Positions 13,922 to 28,314 are shown, counted from the first letter of the stretch. The stretch is DNA of 64,000 nucleotides from Callorhinus ursinus (GCF_003265705.1 NW_020312817.1:30653820-30717819); one strand, 5' to 3'. A program made the numbers and translations. The notes: generated by a model not told the origin, from the sequence alone.

Positions 13922-14114
13922 GGGGCGCCTGGGTGGTTCAGTCATCAAGCGTCCGCCTTTGGCTCAGGTCATGATCCCCGGGTCCTGGGATCAAGCCCTG
14001 CATCGGGCTCCCTGCTCCGCGGGAGGCCTGCTTCTCCCTCTCCCACTCCCACTGCTTGTGTTCCCTCTCTTGCTGTCTCTCTGTCAAATAATAAATAAAA
14101 TCTTTAAAAAAAAC
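13922..14114 (+). mobile_element. Can-SINE
   Basis: A sense SINE starting ggggcgcctgggtggttcag. The duplicated target aaaaacataactttc is at 13907-13921 and 14116-14130. It is close to the youngest copies in sequence. Confidence 0.92.
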
Positions 14115-14315
14115 AAAAAACATAACTTTCAAAGGTTTGATAAGAGCTCTTTTGAGACATAAATATATACATATCTCAGCGAGAAAGAGCAAATAACAGA
14201 TTTCCAAAAAGCACTGCATACCAAAGGTCAGTTTAAAAAACAACAAAAATCAAATAAAATTGTTTTTACCTACAGGACAAGGGGAACCTTTTCTCATGGA
14301 TGGAGAAATGGTTCA

Positions 14316-14516
<201 letters not shown>

Positions 14517-15222
14517 CTAGCCAAAGAAAAACATTTTTAATTTTCTATAAAAAATTAATATTTAACATATAAGAGTAGGAAGTAAATATGATTTTTTTTT
14601 CCTTGGGGGAAGAAACACAAAATACCAATGAAGAAAATGAAACAAAAAAAACCCCTGAATGCTGTGCTTCAACATTATTGTTGAATAACAAATCAACAAC
14701 AAGGATGGAAGTCATTATACTCTTATGTGGAAAACTAACAGTATTTATTTATCGTATTTCCATTGTCCAATGTGACAAAAATTTTAACAGAAAAAAATTT
14801 CTGCCTGAATCACTTCAGTTGTGAATAATTCTTCAACATTTCTGCGTACCACAGGCAAAGGGTTATTCTGGGTGCTATGGAAGAGATTTAAAAATAAATA
14901 AATAAAGGGGAAAAATCTAGTCCCTGTCCTCAAGAAAGAAAACACAAATCGAATGAACATTTTAGGACTGCAATACTACACTTAAAAACAGAGAAGGGAG
15001 AGATTACTTTTAGCAGAAGAAATGGGAATGTTTAGGTATCAGGAAAGTCTGTGTGTATAAATACAGAGGAGTTACATGGGAAAAGAGATGAGATTAGCAA
15101 AATTAACTGCGATCAGATTATGTTACAATCTAAATTCCATGCAAACTGAATTCAGACTTTGTTCTATGGGCAATCAGTTTCCAAGGCTTCTGAGCAGGGA
15201 GAAAACAATTGAAATTGTGCTT

Positions 15223-15421
15223 GGGGTGCCTGTATGGCTTGGTTGGTTAAGCATCCGACTCTTGATTTTGGCTTGGGTCATGATCTTGGGGTTGTGGGAT
15301 CGAGCCCCATGTCAGGCTCCGAGCTCAGCATGGAGTCTGCTTGTGAGTCTCTCTCTCCTTCTCCCCTTGCCCCTCCAACCTCCCTCAATCAATCAATCAA
15401 TAAAATCTTAAAAAAGAAAAA
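15223..15421 (+). mobile_element. Can-SINE, older subfamily
   Basis: A sense copy with the actcttgattttggct variant and an (aatc)n-type tail. It is flanked by gaaattgtgctt and agaattgtgctt. Confidence 0.9.
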
Positions 15422-15671
15422 AGAATTGTGCTTTAGGAAGATTGTTCGAGTATTTATACCAGGAAAGAATGTGTTTAAATGGTAAGCAATGTGTTCAGTT
15501 AAATGACTATTACAATATTATGGGACAGAGATGATATAGATCAAGCTGGGAATGGAATGAAAAGGGAGTGTCACCTGAGAGAGCCTTGGAGACAGAACTC
15601 ACAGGATTTGGAAACCAATTAAATATTTTTAGGGGAGGGGCCAGAGACTTGCAAAAAGTGTGAGGAATCAA

Positions 15672-16310
15672 AGATGGCTGTTGTAAATAATGCTGTAATA
15701 AACAGTTGTGCATGCATCCCTTTGAATTAGTGTTTCTGTATTCTTTGGGTAAATACCTAGTGGTGTGATTACTAGATAGGGTAGTTCTATTTTTAACTTT
15801 TTTTTTTTACAATAGCCAAATTACAGAAGCAACCTAAGTGTCCACCAACAGATGAGTGGGTAAAGAGGATGTGCTATATATCCACGTGTATATACACATA
15901 TACATACGTATATACACACAATGGAATATTACTCAGCCATAAAAAGGAATGAAATCTTGCCATTTGCAACAACATGGATAAAGCTAGGGAGTATAATCCT
16001 AAGTGAAATAAGCCAGTCAGAGACTAAGACAAACACCATATGATTTCACTTATATGTAGAATTTCAGAAACAAAACAAACGAACAAAGGGTTAAAAAAGA
16101 GACAAATCAAGAAACAGACTCTTAACTATAGATTACCTCTGGTGATTACCAGAGGGGAGGGGCTGGGGGAGGGGGGAACTAGGTGAAAGGGAGAAGAGCA
16201 CACTCATAGTGATGAACACTGAGTAATGCATAGAATTGCTGAATTGCTATATTGTACACCCGAAACGAATGTAACTATACTGGAATTAAAATTTTAAAAA
16301 ACAATAACTA
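15672..16310 (+). mobile_element. L1 3' fragment with 5' inversion
   Basis: Positions 15672-15807 read as antisense L1 (ggctgttgtaaataatgctg onward). From about 15809 the sequence reads sense L1 (acaatagccaaattacagaa, then aatggaatattactcagcca) to a 3' end near 16310. The two parts meet at the same point of the L1, the pattern produced by twin priming. No intact frame is present. Confidence 0.82.
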
Positions 16311-16638
16311 AGGAGATCTGGGAACTCTCCACAAACAGGTAATAACAAAAGGTAGTAACTCAAGCAATGTTATCAGGTAAATCTGTTCAAGGACTGATGT
16401 ATAAAAAAAAAAGGTATAAGGACAGAACACAGGGAAGACAGTTAACTCTTAAGGGACAAGCAGAATAAAAATAAACAATGAAAGAAATTGAAAAGAAAAT
16501 GCCAGAAGAGCAAAAGGAAAACCAGGCAAGTGCAGTGACACTGGAGTCAAAGGAAGAATGTTGACAAGGAAGGAGTGGTCTGGTGGTGCTAGCTTGCCTC
16601 CATAATCACAAGTCCTCACTTCAAAGAACCTGAAACTC

Positions 16639-16755
16639 GGGGTGCCTGGTGGCTCAGTCAGTAGAGCATGCAACTCAGTCTTGGGGTTGTGAGTTCAAGC
16701 CCCACTAGGGGTGTGGAGAGTCCTTGAAAGTAAAATCTTAAAAAAAGAAAAATAT
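16639..16755 (+). mobile_element. short tRNA-derived SINE
   Basis: About 115 bp with the tRNA-like head (ggtggctcagtcagtagagc) and B-box region (gagttcaagcc) but without the CT-rich body, ending in an A-rich tail. Confidence 0.8.
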
Positions 16756-18612
16756 TATAGAGTATGAAAGTAGAAACTGCAGGTTCTGCATTATCGGTTT
16801 GGCTTATGAAAAAAGATAAAGTAGCACTGAATCAGCAAAATCATATTCAGAGAAAAGACCCTGGCCTTACAACAAAAGAGTGGTACACGAACATACATTT
16901 ATCCATTTTAATCTGAAATAAGATACTTAAAATATATGTTTATGATTCCTATGCTGATTTAAAGGATTTTTTTTTTATTAAACTACTGATTACTGTCTCC
17001 AATTGTGTTACATTTGAGAGTCTTCCTATAATACCTAAAAATTACCCTGATTCAGTTTCAGGTTTAACATGACATCTGTTCTAGAAAATGGATGCCATGT
17101 TTCATGATCTGTCCAAAGCCAAATCCTTACTTTCCTTTAAGAAAAAGGAACTTGCAACCCATTGTCCATCTGTTTCAAAACTAGGTCTCTTCCCAGAAAC
17201 AGGACAGGAGGTCAAGAACATTATTAGCCTGTGTAAGTAGAAAAGAAGAAACTTTGTACAGGAAAAGCAGCTTACAGCCACATAAGGAATAAGAAGTTGA
17301 AGGCAAATTCAGTAACAGATTTTCATACTATGCATCCACAAGATGAAATCTGAATAGGCTTTGCTTTTCTATGAACAGTTTTGTGGGTTTTGTCTGCTTA
17401 AAATCTATGCTCTGAAACATCATCATGATACATTTATTTATACAGGATTATGGTTTCTGATTGTTTGTGTGTTGGCATCTCATACCAAACGGCCTGCTCT
17501 AACTCTGACGTTTGTATTACGATCCACAGACCTCTCTCTTTAACCAGGCTCCCTCTTTTCTCTCTGGTCTGCTGTTTGTGAGAGGAGTTCATTTCTCTGA
17601 AGGCCATCATTAAGACAGCAGACTACAGAGAAATAAATCTTAACAATGGGGGGGGGCGCCTAGGTGGCTCAGACGGTTAAATGTCTGACTCTTGATTTTG
17701 GCTCAGCTCATGATCTCAGGGTTGTGAGACTGAGCCCAGTGTCAGGCTCCTCACTGGGCGTGGAACCTGCTCAATATTCTCTCTCCCCCTCTCCCTATGC
17801 CCCTACCCCACCTCTCCCTCTCTAAAAAAACAAACAAACAAACTTAACAATGGGAGGAAGAGGCAAACTCATTCAGCCCGAGAAAACAAAGTAAGAACTT
17901 TACATTTATTGTAAATAGCAGAACATTCTTTGTCTAGAGGCCACACGTAGCTTGATTATGGATTCTAAGCAATAATGATGGACCACAGCCCTGTACTCCA
18001 GAAAATGCAGGAGAGAGTTGCTTCTCTTCTATCCTTAGGAAAGCAGATCAAGAATCCAATTTCCTCAAAGACGAGAGCTTAATGTATGAATCCATTTTCA
18101 GAATGAGGCATGAAAAAGAGGAACTTATCAAAAGTGTAGGACTGTAAGTGCTTTTGTGACTTTTTTCAAATATAATAATGTAAGAATAATCTCCTGGGAT
18201 TAATTTTGCAATGAAATTTCCATATTATGAAATTCTCCAGAAACTTACAGAATTTTCACAACTGATCAAAAAAAATCTTTTATTACCTAATTATCATTAA
18301 TATGCATTCTTTAATTATTTTGTAATCTTACTTTTATTTTTAGTCCCTCTTACGATTTTTATACCTTTGTTCACTATTGGATGATAAAAGACCTATGTAT
18401 CCCAAAGTCATTTCCTCAGCTATGACAAAAAAAGGGATGCAATTAACAGTTACTACTTTATCATTTGATACAGAATAAAAGAAGAAACTGTCACTGTTGT
18501 ATTTCCAAGATAAAAATATTTGATTTTTCTCTCTTCTTTCTTGGAAGTGAAATTCTAAGGTATCTATTAATTTAAAGAAGGTAACTATAGAAAACCCTAT
18601 TTTTCTTCTTAC
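16756..18612 (-). other. HEATR5B intron, part
   Basis: One SINE lies at 17651-17842. The rest shows nothing recognisable. Confidence 0.55.
17651..17842 (+). mobile_element. Can-SINE, older subfamily
   Basis: A sense copy with tail (aaac)n. A perfect 12-base target duplication, cttaacaatggg, lies at 17639-17650 and 17843-17854. Confidence 0.91.
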
Positions 18613-18681
18613 CTGGCAGGCTTTTGCTATTATGTCTGATGGGGTATCTTGTGAAAAGGCTGGTCTTAGAGCAGCTCCCAC
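18613..18681 (-). CDS. HEATR5B: HEATR5B exon 15 of 22 in window (69 bp)
   Basis: This is the shortest exon seen, 23 codons: [20 protein letters not shown] then ACQ. The acceptor is tttcttag and the donor gtaaga. Both ends are phase 0, so skipping it would keep the frame. Confidence 0.92.
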
Positions 18682-19187
18682 CTAAGAAAATGAATACGAG
18701 CATTTTATTGTTAAAGATAAGTAGTAAATATAAAACCTCTTGTGTCTTTGGAGATGAAAACACACAAAACACATCTTTTGTTATTTTCTTTTTTATCACA
18801 TCTCCCTTATCTCTCTTTTCAGTTACAATAAACTCAAACCTACCATTTTTCTTTTGCTTTCCAGGAGGTTATAATCATTATCGAATCTATACAAATGCTA
18901 TACCAAAACAGGCAATTAATCTTGTTTCTTTTTCCTTTGTTTTTAATAGGAAACAGGATTTTCTGACAAAGTCACATGTTCCTAGACATAACAGAAAACT
19001 TCTATCCTTTTTTCATTCTGTCTATATTTTCCTGAATGTATCCTAACAGTATTTACCTCATGGGTGAATCTCATATAACTGGATCAATTCCTTTAATAAC
19101 TGTGTAGTACTAAAAATTCACATAGTCACTGAAAGACCTCAGAGACCATTTCACCTCAAACAAAGGTACTTTAAAAGAAGGACGCTC

Positions 19188-19388
19188 GGGGCTCCTGGGT
19201 GGCTCAGTCAGTTAAGCATCTGCCTTAGACTCAGGTCATGATCCCAGGGCCTTGGGATGGAGCCTGACATCAGGATCCCTGCTTGGTGGGGAGCCTGCTT
19301 CTCCCTCTCCCCCTGCCTGCCACCCTCCTGCTTGTGCTCTCTCTCTGTCAAAAAATAAATAAAATCTTAAAAATTTTTTTAAAAAAAA
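19188..19388 (+). mobile_element. Can-SINE
   Basis: A sense copy from ggggctcctgggtggctcag to a long A-rich tail, flanked by aaggacgctc and aaggatgctc. Confidence 0.9.
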
Positions 19389-20146
19389 AAGGATGCTCAA
19401 GAAATATTCATTTATGTACCACTGTCATAGTAATAAGTGAAGGAATATGAGCTTTAGTTTTAATAAGCCAACCCAGTCATAGATTCTTAAATATATTAGA
19501 TTTAATGTGTATGAACTGAATAAGGAATTAGAGTCAACTCCTAATCTGAGACATCTTCCCTTACACAAGACGGTAAGTCACTGAAATATCACTAGTAGTT
19601 TAGAAATGGATCAAGAGTCCCTCTCCATGACTGAAAACACATGGCAACTAACTGCAGTATTGGTAGTACAGTCATCAACTAATCACAGGGCTGGGGCTGG
19701 ATCCTGTACTGAAGGAGAAAGAGAATATACTATGAAAGAGATTACTGAGTTGACTGATAAAACTGGATTATGACTGACTATATAGAAGTAATATATCAAG
19801 GTTGAATTTCCTGAAGTTGGTAACTGTTCTGTGGTTATATAAGTCAGTGTTCTTGTCCTTTGGAAACACAGACTGAAGTATTAAAGGGTAAAGGTAGATG
19901 ACTTAAATAATTATTCTTTCCATTTTTCTGTAAGTTTAGAATTATTCCTAAGTAAAACGTCAAAACAAAACAAAACAACAAACCTTTATTCTTATAGGTT
20001 GGGTATTTGGGAGTAAATAATTGTATACGGGTTTTCTATAGTCAGTTGGGCTAGAAGCCATAACTTTCTCACCTGTACTTATGATAGAAAAACAATGGAG
20101 CATACATTATTCACCCTTTTTAATTTTGTGTATGTTTGGGTATAGC

Positions 20147-20369
20147 TTTTATTTATTTATTTATTTATTATTATGTTATGTTAATCACCATACATTACAT
20201 CATTAGTTTTTGATGTAGTGTTCCATGATTCATTGTTTGTGCATAACACCCTGTGCTCCACGCAGAACATGCCCTCTTTAGTACCCATCACCAGGCTAAC
20301 CCATCCCCCCACCCCCTCCCTTCTAGAACCCTCAGTTTGTTTCTCAGAATCCATAGTCTCTCATGTTAG
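20147..20369 (-). mobile_element. L1 3' end, antisense
   Basis: The T-rich head (attt)n is followed by gttatgttaatcaccataca and gtgcataacaccctgtgctc, the 3' end of a carnivore L1, 5' truncated. Confidence 0.82.
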
Positions 20370-21005
20370 ATGAGGTGTTGTGTATCCAAAGCTAAGGTTC
20401 TGGTATAATTACAGTAAAAAAAAAATGTGTCTTCCTTCCTTGATAACTTAAGTTTCTTTGTCTTCACATAACCCATCATTACCAGGATTAAATCTATTGT
20501 GCCTCAGTTTAAGAACGCAAATAAAGTTATAAATCTGAGGAAACAAGTATCTCTGTTTAGAATACAATAAAATATTTTTTGAAGGTATGTAATTCTTTCA
20601 GTAATATTTTTAACTGCTGTTATTAAAAGTTACCCTTCAGAATACAAAGTTGCCCTTTTTATTTTTAAAAATGCTTATCAAGTCTTGACATATAAAAGTA
20701 ATGTCAGCAAATCCACAACACTCTTTGAATGTCTTATCTTTTAAATGGCATGGCTAAACGTCTAAACACAAGACTGAAAAGCTAGGCTGCAATTCTATTC
20801 TAGTTTTATCACCAATACACTATCAGAACTTAAAAATAGTGAAAAGTTTTATACTATTGTTTCTTCAACTGTGGGATTCAACTATGTAGCAGATGATGGG
20901 AATAAAGATATGCAGTTGAAGTTCCAAATACATTTCTCCAGGGAATCTTCATTCCTTCAATGATCATGCAAAGGATCCATTTTAAGTTTTAGATAAACAG
21001 AGTTA

Positions 21006-21275
<270 letters not shown>

Positions 21276-21293
21276 TTAAAAAAGCACTTATGT

Positions 21294-21484
21294 TTGGGGC
21301 ACCTGGGTGGCTCAGTAAGTTAAGTGTGTGCCTTCAGCTCAGGTCATGATCCCAGCGTCCTGGGATCAAGCCCCGCATCAGGCTCCCTGCTCAGTGGGCA
21401 GTCTGCTTCTCCTTCTCCCTCTGCCTGCCGCTTCCCCTGCTTGTGCTCTCTCCCTCTCTGTCAAATAAATAAATAAAATCTTTA
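21294..21484 (+). mobile_element. Can-SINE beside exon 14
   Basis: A sense copy (antisense to HEATR5B) about 100 bp upstream of the 21193 exon start. The duplicated target aaaaagcacttatgtt flanks it. Confidence 0.91.
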
Positions 21485-23944
21485 AAAAAAGCACTTATGT
21501 TCCACATATTTCACTATGTCTAAAAATAACAAAGATACACTTTCAAGAAAGCTCGTGTATCATAATTTCTCAAGAATATTGGTAAACCTTTACCCAATAT
21601 GGTAATATAGAGGACATTATTGGATGTACAATAACATTTGAAGCAAAATAACTATAATAACTTTCCCCAAAGGAGTTTGTAATTCTTTTAGAATAGGATT
21701 GGCAGATTTTTCCTGTAAAGAACTAGATACTTCTGGTTTTACTGGCCATATAATTTCCATCACAACTACTCAACTCTGCTGTTGTAGAATAAAAATAGTC
21801 ATAGATCATGTGTATATAAATGGGTATGCTGTGTTCCAATAAAACTTTAATAAAAAAAAACAGGCTGTGGTCTGGATTTGGACTGTAGGAAGTAGTTTTC
21901 CAACCTCTACTCTGGAAAAGACTTTTATAATGACAAGATGTAGAAAAGGGAAGTCTTTTTCCTTTTAGAGTAAAGGCTACCCCAGATCTTAAGCTTAAAA
22001 GCAAGTCTCAAAGGATTCAAAAGATACCAAGTAATTTAACTACATCCCAGAACAAAGTCCAACACTATTTAAAGGAATACAACAAAATCCAGCCCTACTA
22101 CTATAAAATTTGCAAATCTGGCATGTAATAAAAAATTACCAGGGATTCAAAGAAGCAGGAAAATATATCTTTCAACTAGGGAAAAAAAACCCTCAGTGAA
22201 TAGAAACGGATCCAGAAATGAAAAAGGTGATGAAATTAGCAGACAGGGAGCCTAAAACAGTTATCATAAATATGTTGTCTATATTCAAGAAAGAAAACAA
22301 AAACCTGAGCATATTGAAGAGATAAGTATTGCAGAGAGAAGGGAACCACAATGAGTCTTATAGAAATAAAAAAATAAAAAATGACAAATATACTGGATAA
22401 GATTATTAGGGATTAGATACTGAAGAAGAAAAAATTGGTGAACTTAAAGACCTAGCAACTGAAGTTATCTAAAGACTTTATCAAGCTCAAGGACTCTAAA
22501 GTTCTTCAGGAGGCTGCAAGACTCCCAAAGTCTTTTTGAAGCAGTGGCAATCGGTGGCTCAGCTGCATTCCCAAACAGCTCCTATTTAAACAGGTTTTTG
22601 TGGTTATTGCTATTGTGAAGGTTATAAGACAAGTATTGTCTAATTTTTTTCATGTGCCTACCTAAAATTCCAATTTTAGAATTTTAAGTTTAAAGAAGAA
22701 TATCTACTGGCTTCGGGAAGAGGAACAAAGGAGAGAGAGAGAGAGAGAGAGAGAAACATTTGGCTAGAAGCCCCCAATACTTCCTCATCTAAGGGAGGCA
22801 AAAACACACCATCAATAAAAATCAGGTATAATGAACTACTGCCAGAAGTTGGGAGGAAATTTCCAAGGCAGATGGAAATGGATTAAAATGAGCCTATTCA
22901 TATTATGCCAACAAAAAGGTAAATAAAAAGACCCATTACTCCTCCAGTAGTTACCTAATTAAAAAGGTCTAGAATGATAGCAATCTACCAACCAAAAACT
23001 AGGCAATTATTCCCAAAAGTACTGTCGCTTCTCTACACAAATCTCTACCTCCAACTTTTCTTAAGTCAAGATGTCTTTTTTCCAAATCCAAGGAGATAAA
23101 CTCCCACAGCAGGGGAGTGGAAAGGGGCATGAAGCAGGAACTCTAAAATGGGGAGGGAATTAGGGGGCTGTTCGAGGTTCATTATATTCCAGGAGCAGTA
23201 GTTCCATACAACTAAAGCTCAGTGGATACAAAGGGGGATAAGGATGATAAAGGAAGAGCCTGGATAGCACATTTATTTGGTCTATAACTTTGAAAAATAC
23301 ATGCTGACATGATTGTTCAGAATAGCAGGCAATGGGAACTAGAAAGGATCCTGTTTCAGGCCAGCAGAACAAAGCATGTCAGATACTGGAATCCAGGTTG
23401 GAAAGCTGTTATATCAGCTTACCATCCAGCAACCAATGTGAAGTACCCAGTAAACAAAGACTGAGAATATGGGCAATCCACCCACACACACACTGTGAGC
23501 AAATTTCAAGTAGGGAGAGCACTCTCCTCTTTCAAGGATATATAAACAAATAAGCCTATGAAGAAAACACACGCAGGCAAAATAAAGTTTCTGAAGATCC
23601 AGAAAGAGCTAATCTCAAAAATAATTTTCTATAAAAATCAGAATAAAATATAGAAAATCACTTTGCATCTCAATAGAATGCAAAAAATCAAGGCTGCTAC
23701 CGAATAAGAACAGAAAATCATAGAGTCAAAAGGATATGATATAATGAAGGCAGAAAAAAGACAAAAAATTATGGGAAAACTAAAAACAAAATAAAACTTA
23801 AGATCCACTATGGGGGCAGAAAACAGTAAAACATTATCAATGGTATAAAGGGAAAATTTGTGAGGACCTCTGAGAATGCAGGCAAAAGACAAGATACAAA
23901 CAAAGAGAGAAAAAGCATTAAATACAAAGAAAGGAAAGCCAACC
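21485..23944 (-). other. HEATR5B intron, part
   Basis: The A-rich stretch 22020-22480 (gaaatgaaaaaggtgatgaa and similar) and 23560-23930 look like decayed L1 5' or ORF1 sequence, without certainty. Nothing else is recognised apart from the GA repeat. Confidence 0.45.
22729..22755. repeat. (GA)n microsatellite
   Basis: A pure GA run of about 12 units. Confidence 0.88.
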
Positions 23945-24017
23945 TAAGGATCTTCACTATTCCCTAAATGTCATATGCACACTTAAACTTCCATGCCTTT
24001 AAAATTCTCTTTACTTT

Positions 24018-24252
24018 TGGGGTGCCTGGGTGGCTCAGTCGGTTAAGCGTCTGACTTTTGATTTCAGCTCAGGTCATGATCTCAGGGTCATGAGATCGAA
24101 CCCCGTGGCAGGCTCCACACTCAGCACAGAATCTGCCTAAGATTCTCTCTCCCTCTCATTCTCCCCCTCCCCCCATTCATGCTTGCATGCATGCGCATGC
24201 ACACTTTCTCTTTAAAATAAACAAATAAATAAAATCTAAAGCAAACAAATTA
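24018..24252 (+). mobile_element. Can-SINE, older subfamily
   Basis: A sense copy with a gatttcagctcaggtcatga core and a (caaat)n-like tail, inserted in an L2 relic. Boundaries are approximate. Confidence 0.88.
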
Positions 24253-24277
24253 TCTTACTTTGCTTGTAAAAAACCAG

Positions 24278-24785
24278 TGTGGTGAGCAGAATAATGGTGC
24301 TCAAATATGTCTATAACCTAATCCCTACAACCTGTGAATATGTTAACTTACATAGCAAAAGGGGGTTTGTAGATGTGATTAAGGTTATGGGCTCTGAAAT
24401 GGAGATTATTCCAAATTTAACAGGTGGCCCAATCTAATCACATGAGCCTTAAAAGCAGAGCACTGCTCCTGGCTCTGGTCACAGCCATGTGACAGCTAAA
24501 GAAGGATCACCGAGACAGTCGGTGTTGGCTTTGAGGGGGCCATCTCCAAGAGATAGAGAGAGGGGGCCACTACCAAGCAACACAGACAGCCTATAGAAGC
24601 CGAGAAGAAAAGACTTCTGGAAAGCCTCCAGAAAGGAATGCAGCCCTGCTGAGACCTTGATTTTAGCCCAGTGGGACTCATGTTGGACTTTCTGACATAT
24701 AAGAACAGTAAGATAAACAATGTGTGTTGTTTTAAGCCACTAATTTTGTGGTCATTTGTTACAGCAGCAATAGAAAACTAATACA
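24278..24785 (+). mobile_element. MaLR/ERVL-like solitary LTR
   Basis: It reads tgtggtgagcagaataatgg, ctgtgaatatgttaacttac, ttgattttagcccagtggga and gttacagcagcaatagaaaa to aatacaa. TG/CA ends are present, and accag/actgg may be a decayed 5-base duplication. There is no internal region. Confidence 0.75.
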
Positions 24786-25319
24786 ACTGGCTTCTTCTAC
24801 CTAGAAACTCTTTTCTCTGCCTTTAAAATCCAGTTTCAAAATCACTTTTTCTGTGAGATCTTCCCTGACTCTTCGAAAATGCATACTACTTTTTTATGTC
24901 CCCAAAACACTCCATCATACCACTATTGGGACATATAATTGTTTGAGAGATAAGTCTTCTAGACTAGAAAATCTTCAAGGATATGGGCTATGTTTTTTTC
25001 TTCTTCGTGTAGCAAAGATAGGGTTTGGTAAATATTTGATAAATAATGGCATGAATAAGGACACTGTGTTCATGATATACTGTGCTCTGCTGAAAACCGT
25101 GCATTCAGATTCACATTTTATACGTGGAGTACCAGTTTTACTTTTTGTTTTTTAATCCATTTTTGAGTTCTAGTAAACTGAAAGGCATTTAGTAATCAAG
25201 TAAACTAAATGGAGTTTTAATGTATAGACTTCAATACTATTAGTACACACAATTTGTTTTTACATGTATAAAAAAAAATGAGATGGCGACGAAGAAACAA
25301 CAAAGTAAAAGACAAGAGA

Positions 25320-25430
25320 GTCTATTATTCTTCCATCACTCTCTGGGTCTCCTCATCTGTAAAATGAGGATGCTGGACCTGATGATCTCTTTATAAACTC
25401 CCAGTAATATCTGATCCAGGGAATGATGGG
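25320..25430 (+). repeat. MIR relic
   Basis: It contains tcctcatctgtaaaatgagg, the MIR core end. Confidence 0.68.
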
Positions 25431-25923
25431 ATATAAAAAGCTTACAAAAGATAAGAAACAGTGTTGAGTTTCAGTAACAGTTTTCACCTTTTCAAAAATA
25501 CCTAGTAGCATCTCTGAAATCTGAAAGTTTGAGTTGGCATTCATGAGTTCTGACATTCTCCATGGCTGGGACTGTAAAACTCCCTTTACTTACGTACCTT
25601 AAAGTTTTGCCATCTCTTTTACGCTTAACTGCTAAACTAGGACACAGTACAAAGGATATATAAGTTAATGCTATCGTTATCTTTAGGGCACATGATTAAG
25701 ATACATCTACTTATGATAGGCATATACCTTTGGACCATTTTCTTCAACTTATCTTCTAAATATAGGTCAGAAGACAGGTAGTATGCTTAGGGGACAGAAA
25801 ACAAGGTAAAAGGAACTTATAAGAAATGAAAGGCAGAGTCTAAAGCATGTTACATAGCAGCAAACCTGTATTTCAAACCTACAAAAATGCTCCAGGGAAA
25901 AGAAGTACTGATTTTAAATTTAC

Positions 25924-26175
25924 TTGTAGGGTTTCGTAGTTTAGCAGATCGTGCCATGGCAAGATCAAAGTGGGCCTGGTCCGCATTCTCACACAAATTG
26001 ATGATTCGGCACAGGCAATCTGCAGCAAACACCCGAGTGGCCCAGCGAGGTGCCACGAAGGGCTTTGATTTATCTTCTTCGCCTAGTGTGGTGAACATGG
26101 TATCATCATCCATCTCATCTTTCTTCTCAGATTCCTCATCTTTTCCACTACTTAAGGGAGTTGCAGTGCTCATAT
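25924..26175 (-). CDS. HEATR5B: HEATR5B exon 13 of 22 in window
   Basis: The exon is 252 bp. It starts [20 protein letters not shown], an acidic, probably unstructured linker ([19 protein letters not shown]), then returns to helices with [20 protein letters not shown]. The acceptor is gttatag and the donor gtaaat. The linker separates two blocks of HEAT repeats. Confidence 0.93.
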
Positions 26176-26968
<793 letters not shown>

Positions 26969-27389
26969 TTATGTTAAAGACCAAGGCTTACATGTAAATT
27001 CACGATTACAACAAAACAAGCTAGCTACTAGAATTTATGTTCTCCAGCTTACATATCCTTAGGTTTAGATAATCTGATAATAAAGGTAAAACTCTGATCC
27101 TTAAGACTGATTATTCTGAGGTATTTTAAACAAATCTCCAGGGAATACTCAATAAATATACATTTCTTTCTAAAAAAGAGAAAGTATGGGAATGAGACCT
27201 ATTTCTAAGTAGATTTGATTCAATGGACTGAAAAATAATTATTGCTATATTTGTTGGAAGAACAAAGTGAAATTTATTCAGTCTTATAGTTTAGGTTTTT
27301 AAAAATCTATAAAGCCAGAACACAAATTATGAATGGATTATATCCTAAAAAATCATTTAAAAACTGGGAAAATTCTTTCCAAGAAACAT

Positions 27390-27662
27390 ACAATCAAAAA
27401 GTCATATTGAGTGGGGAGATGGATAAAATAGGTGGAGGGGATTAAGAGGCACAAACCTCAAGCTAAAAAATAAGTCATAGGGTTGAGAAGTACAGCATAG
27501 GGCATATAGTCAATAGTATTGTAATAACATATGATGACAGATGGCGACTACACCTGTCATGGTGCGCACTGCATCAAGCACAGACTTATGGAATCACTAT
27601 GTTGTACACCTGAAACTAATATAACATTGTGTGTCAGTTATACTTCAATTAAAAAAGTAATA
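27390..27662 (+). mobile_element. L1 3' end, sense
   Basis: It ends ctatgttgtacacctgaaac, then gtcagttatacttcaattaa and an A-rich end, an old L1 3' terminus. Confidence 0.75.
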
Positions 27663-28087
27663 TTGTTACAAAATAGTAGTTAAATGTCTTGCTTTATCCG
27701 AAAATCTTTTTGTTCTTAGAAACAGAAGTTGTACAACTAGCAACCTTAAGAAGGAATACTAGGAGGCTCTGAAAACTGAAGCCCTTTGAACCTTGAAGAC
27801 AGTGAAACAAAGGGATGTAAACTGAAAGTGGCTCTTTTAGTTGAGTCACTCCAAAGACAAAATAAGAGCAAGTGTGCAGAAAATAGCCGCAGTGAGGGGA
27901 GCTCAGATAGTAGTAAGAGTCAAAAGCTTTGGTTCCAAGGAAAGAGAACATTAGTGAGAAATTAGGCATAGAGAACTATTTTTCACTTAGCAGCTGATAG
28001 TGACTATGTTCCCATATCAGGAATTATACTTCTACAACATGAATTTTCATAGCTACATAGCAAACCACTGAATTAAGAGAACCTTGA

Positions 28088-28284
28088 GGGTGCCTGGTGG
28101 CTCAGTCAATTAAGCACCCCACTTTTGATTTTGGCTCAGGTCATGATCTCGGGGATCGTGAGATTGAGCCCCATGACAGGCTCTGTGCTGGGCATGGAGC
28201 CTGCTTAAGATTCTCTCTCTCCCTCTCCCTCCACCCCTCCCTGCCCCTTTCTCCCTCTCTCTATAAAAAAAAAAAAGAGAGAGA
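28088..28284 (+). mobile_element. Can-SINE, older subfamily
   Basis: A sense copy beginning gggtgcctggtggctcag. It is flanked by gagaaccttga (28077-28087) and gagaacattga (28285-28295). Confidence 0.9.
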
Positions 28285-28314
28285 GAGAACATTGATTGAT
28301 CACTGAGGATAAAT

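Larger units (their letters stand above)
23945..25060 (+). mobile_element. L2 relic, sense, interrupted by SINE and LTR
   Basis: Pieces lie at 23945-24017 and 24786-25060 (tgtgagatcttccctgactc, then aaatatttgataaataatgg). A Can-SINE (24018-24252) and an LTR (24278-24785) separate them. Confidence 0.65.

Noticed and set aside
18624..19046. 140-codon open frame on the plus strand
   Set aside because: It lies over exon 15 and intron, has no recognisable domain, and its composition is that of AT-rich intron.
24025..24100. tRNA-like sequences with A and B boxes
   Set aside because: These are SINE heads followed by SINE bodies, with decayed stems; not functional tRNA genes.
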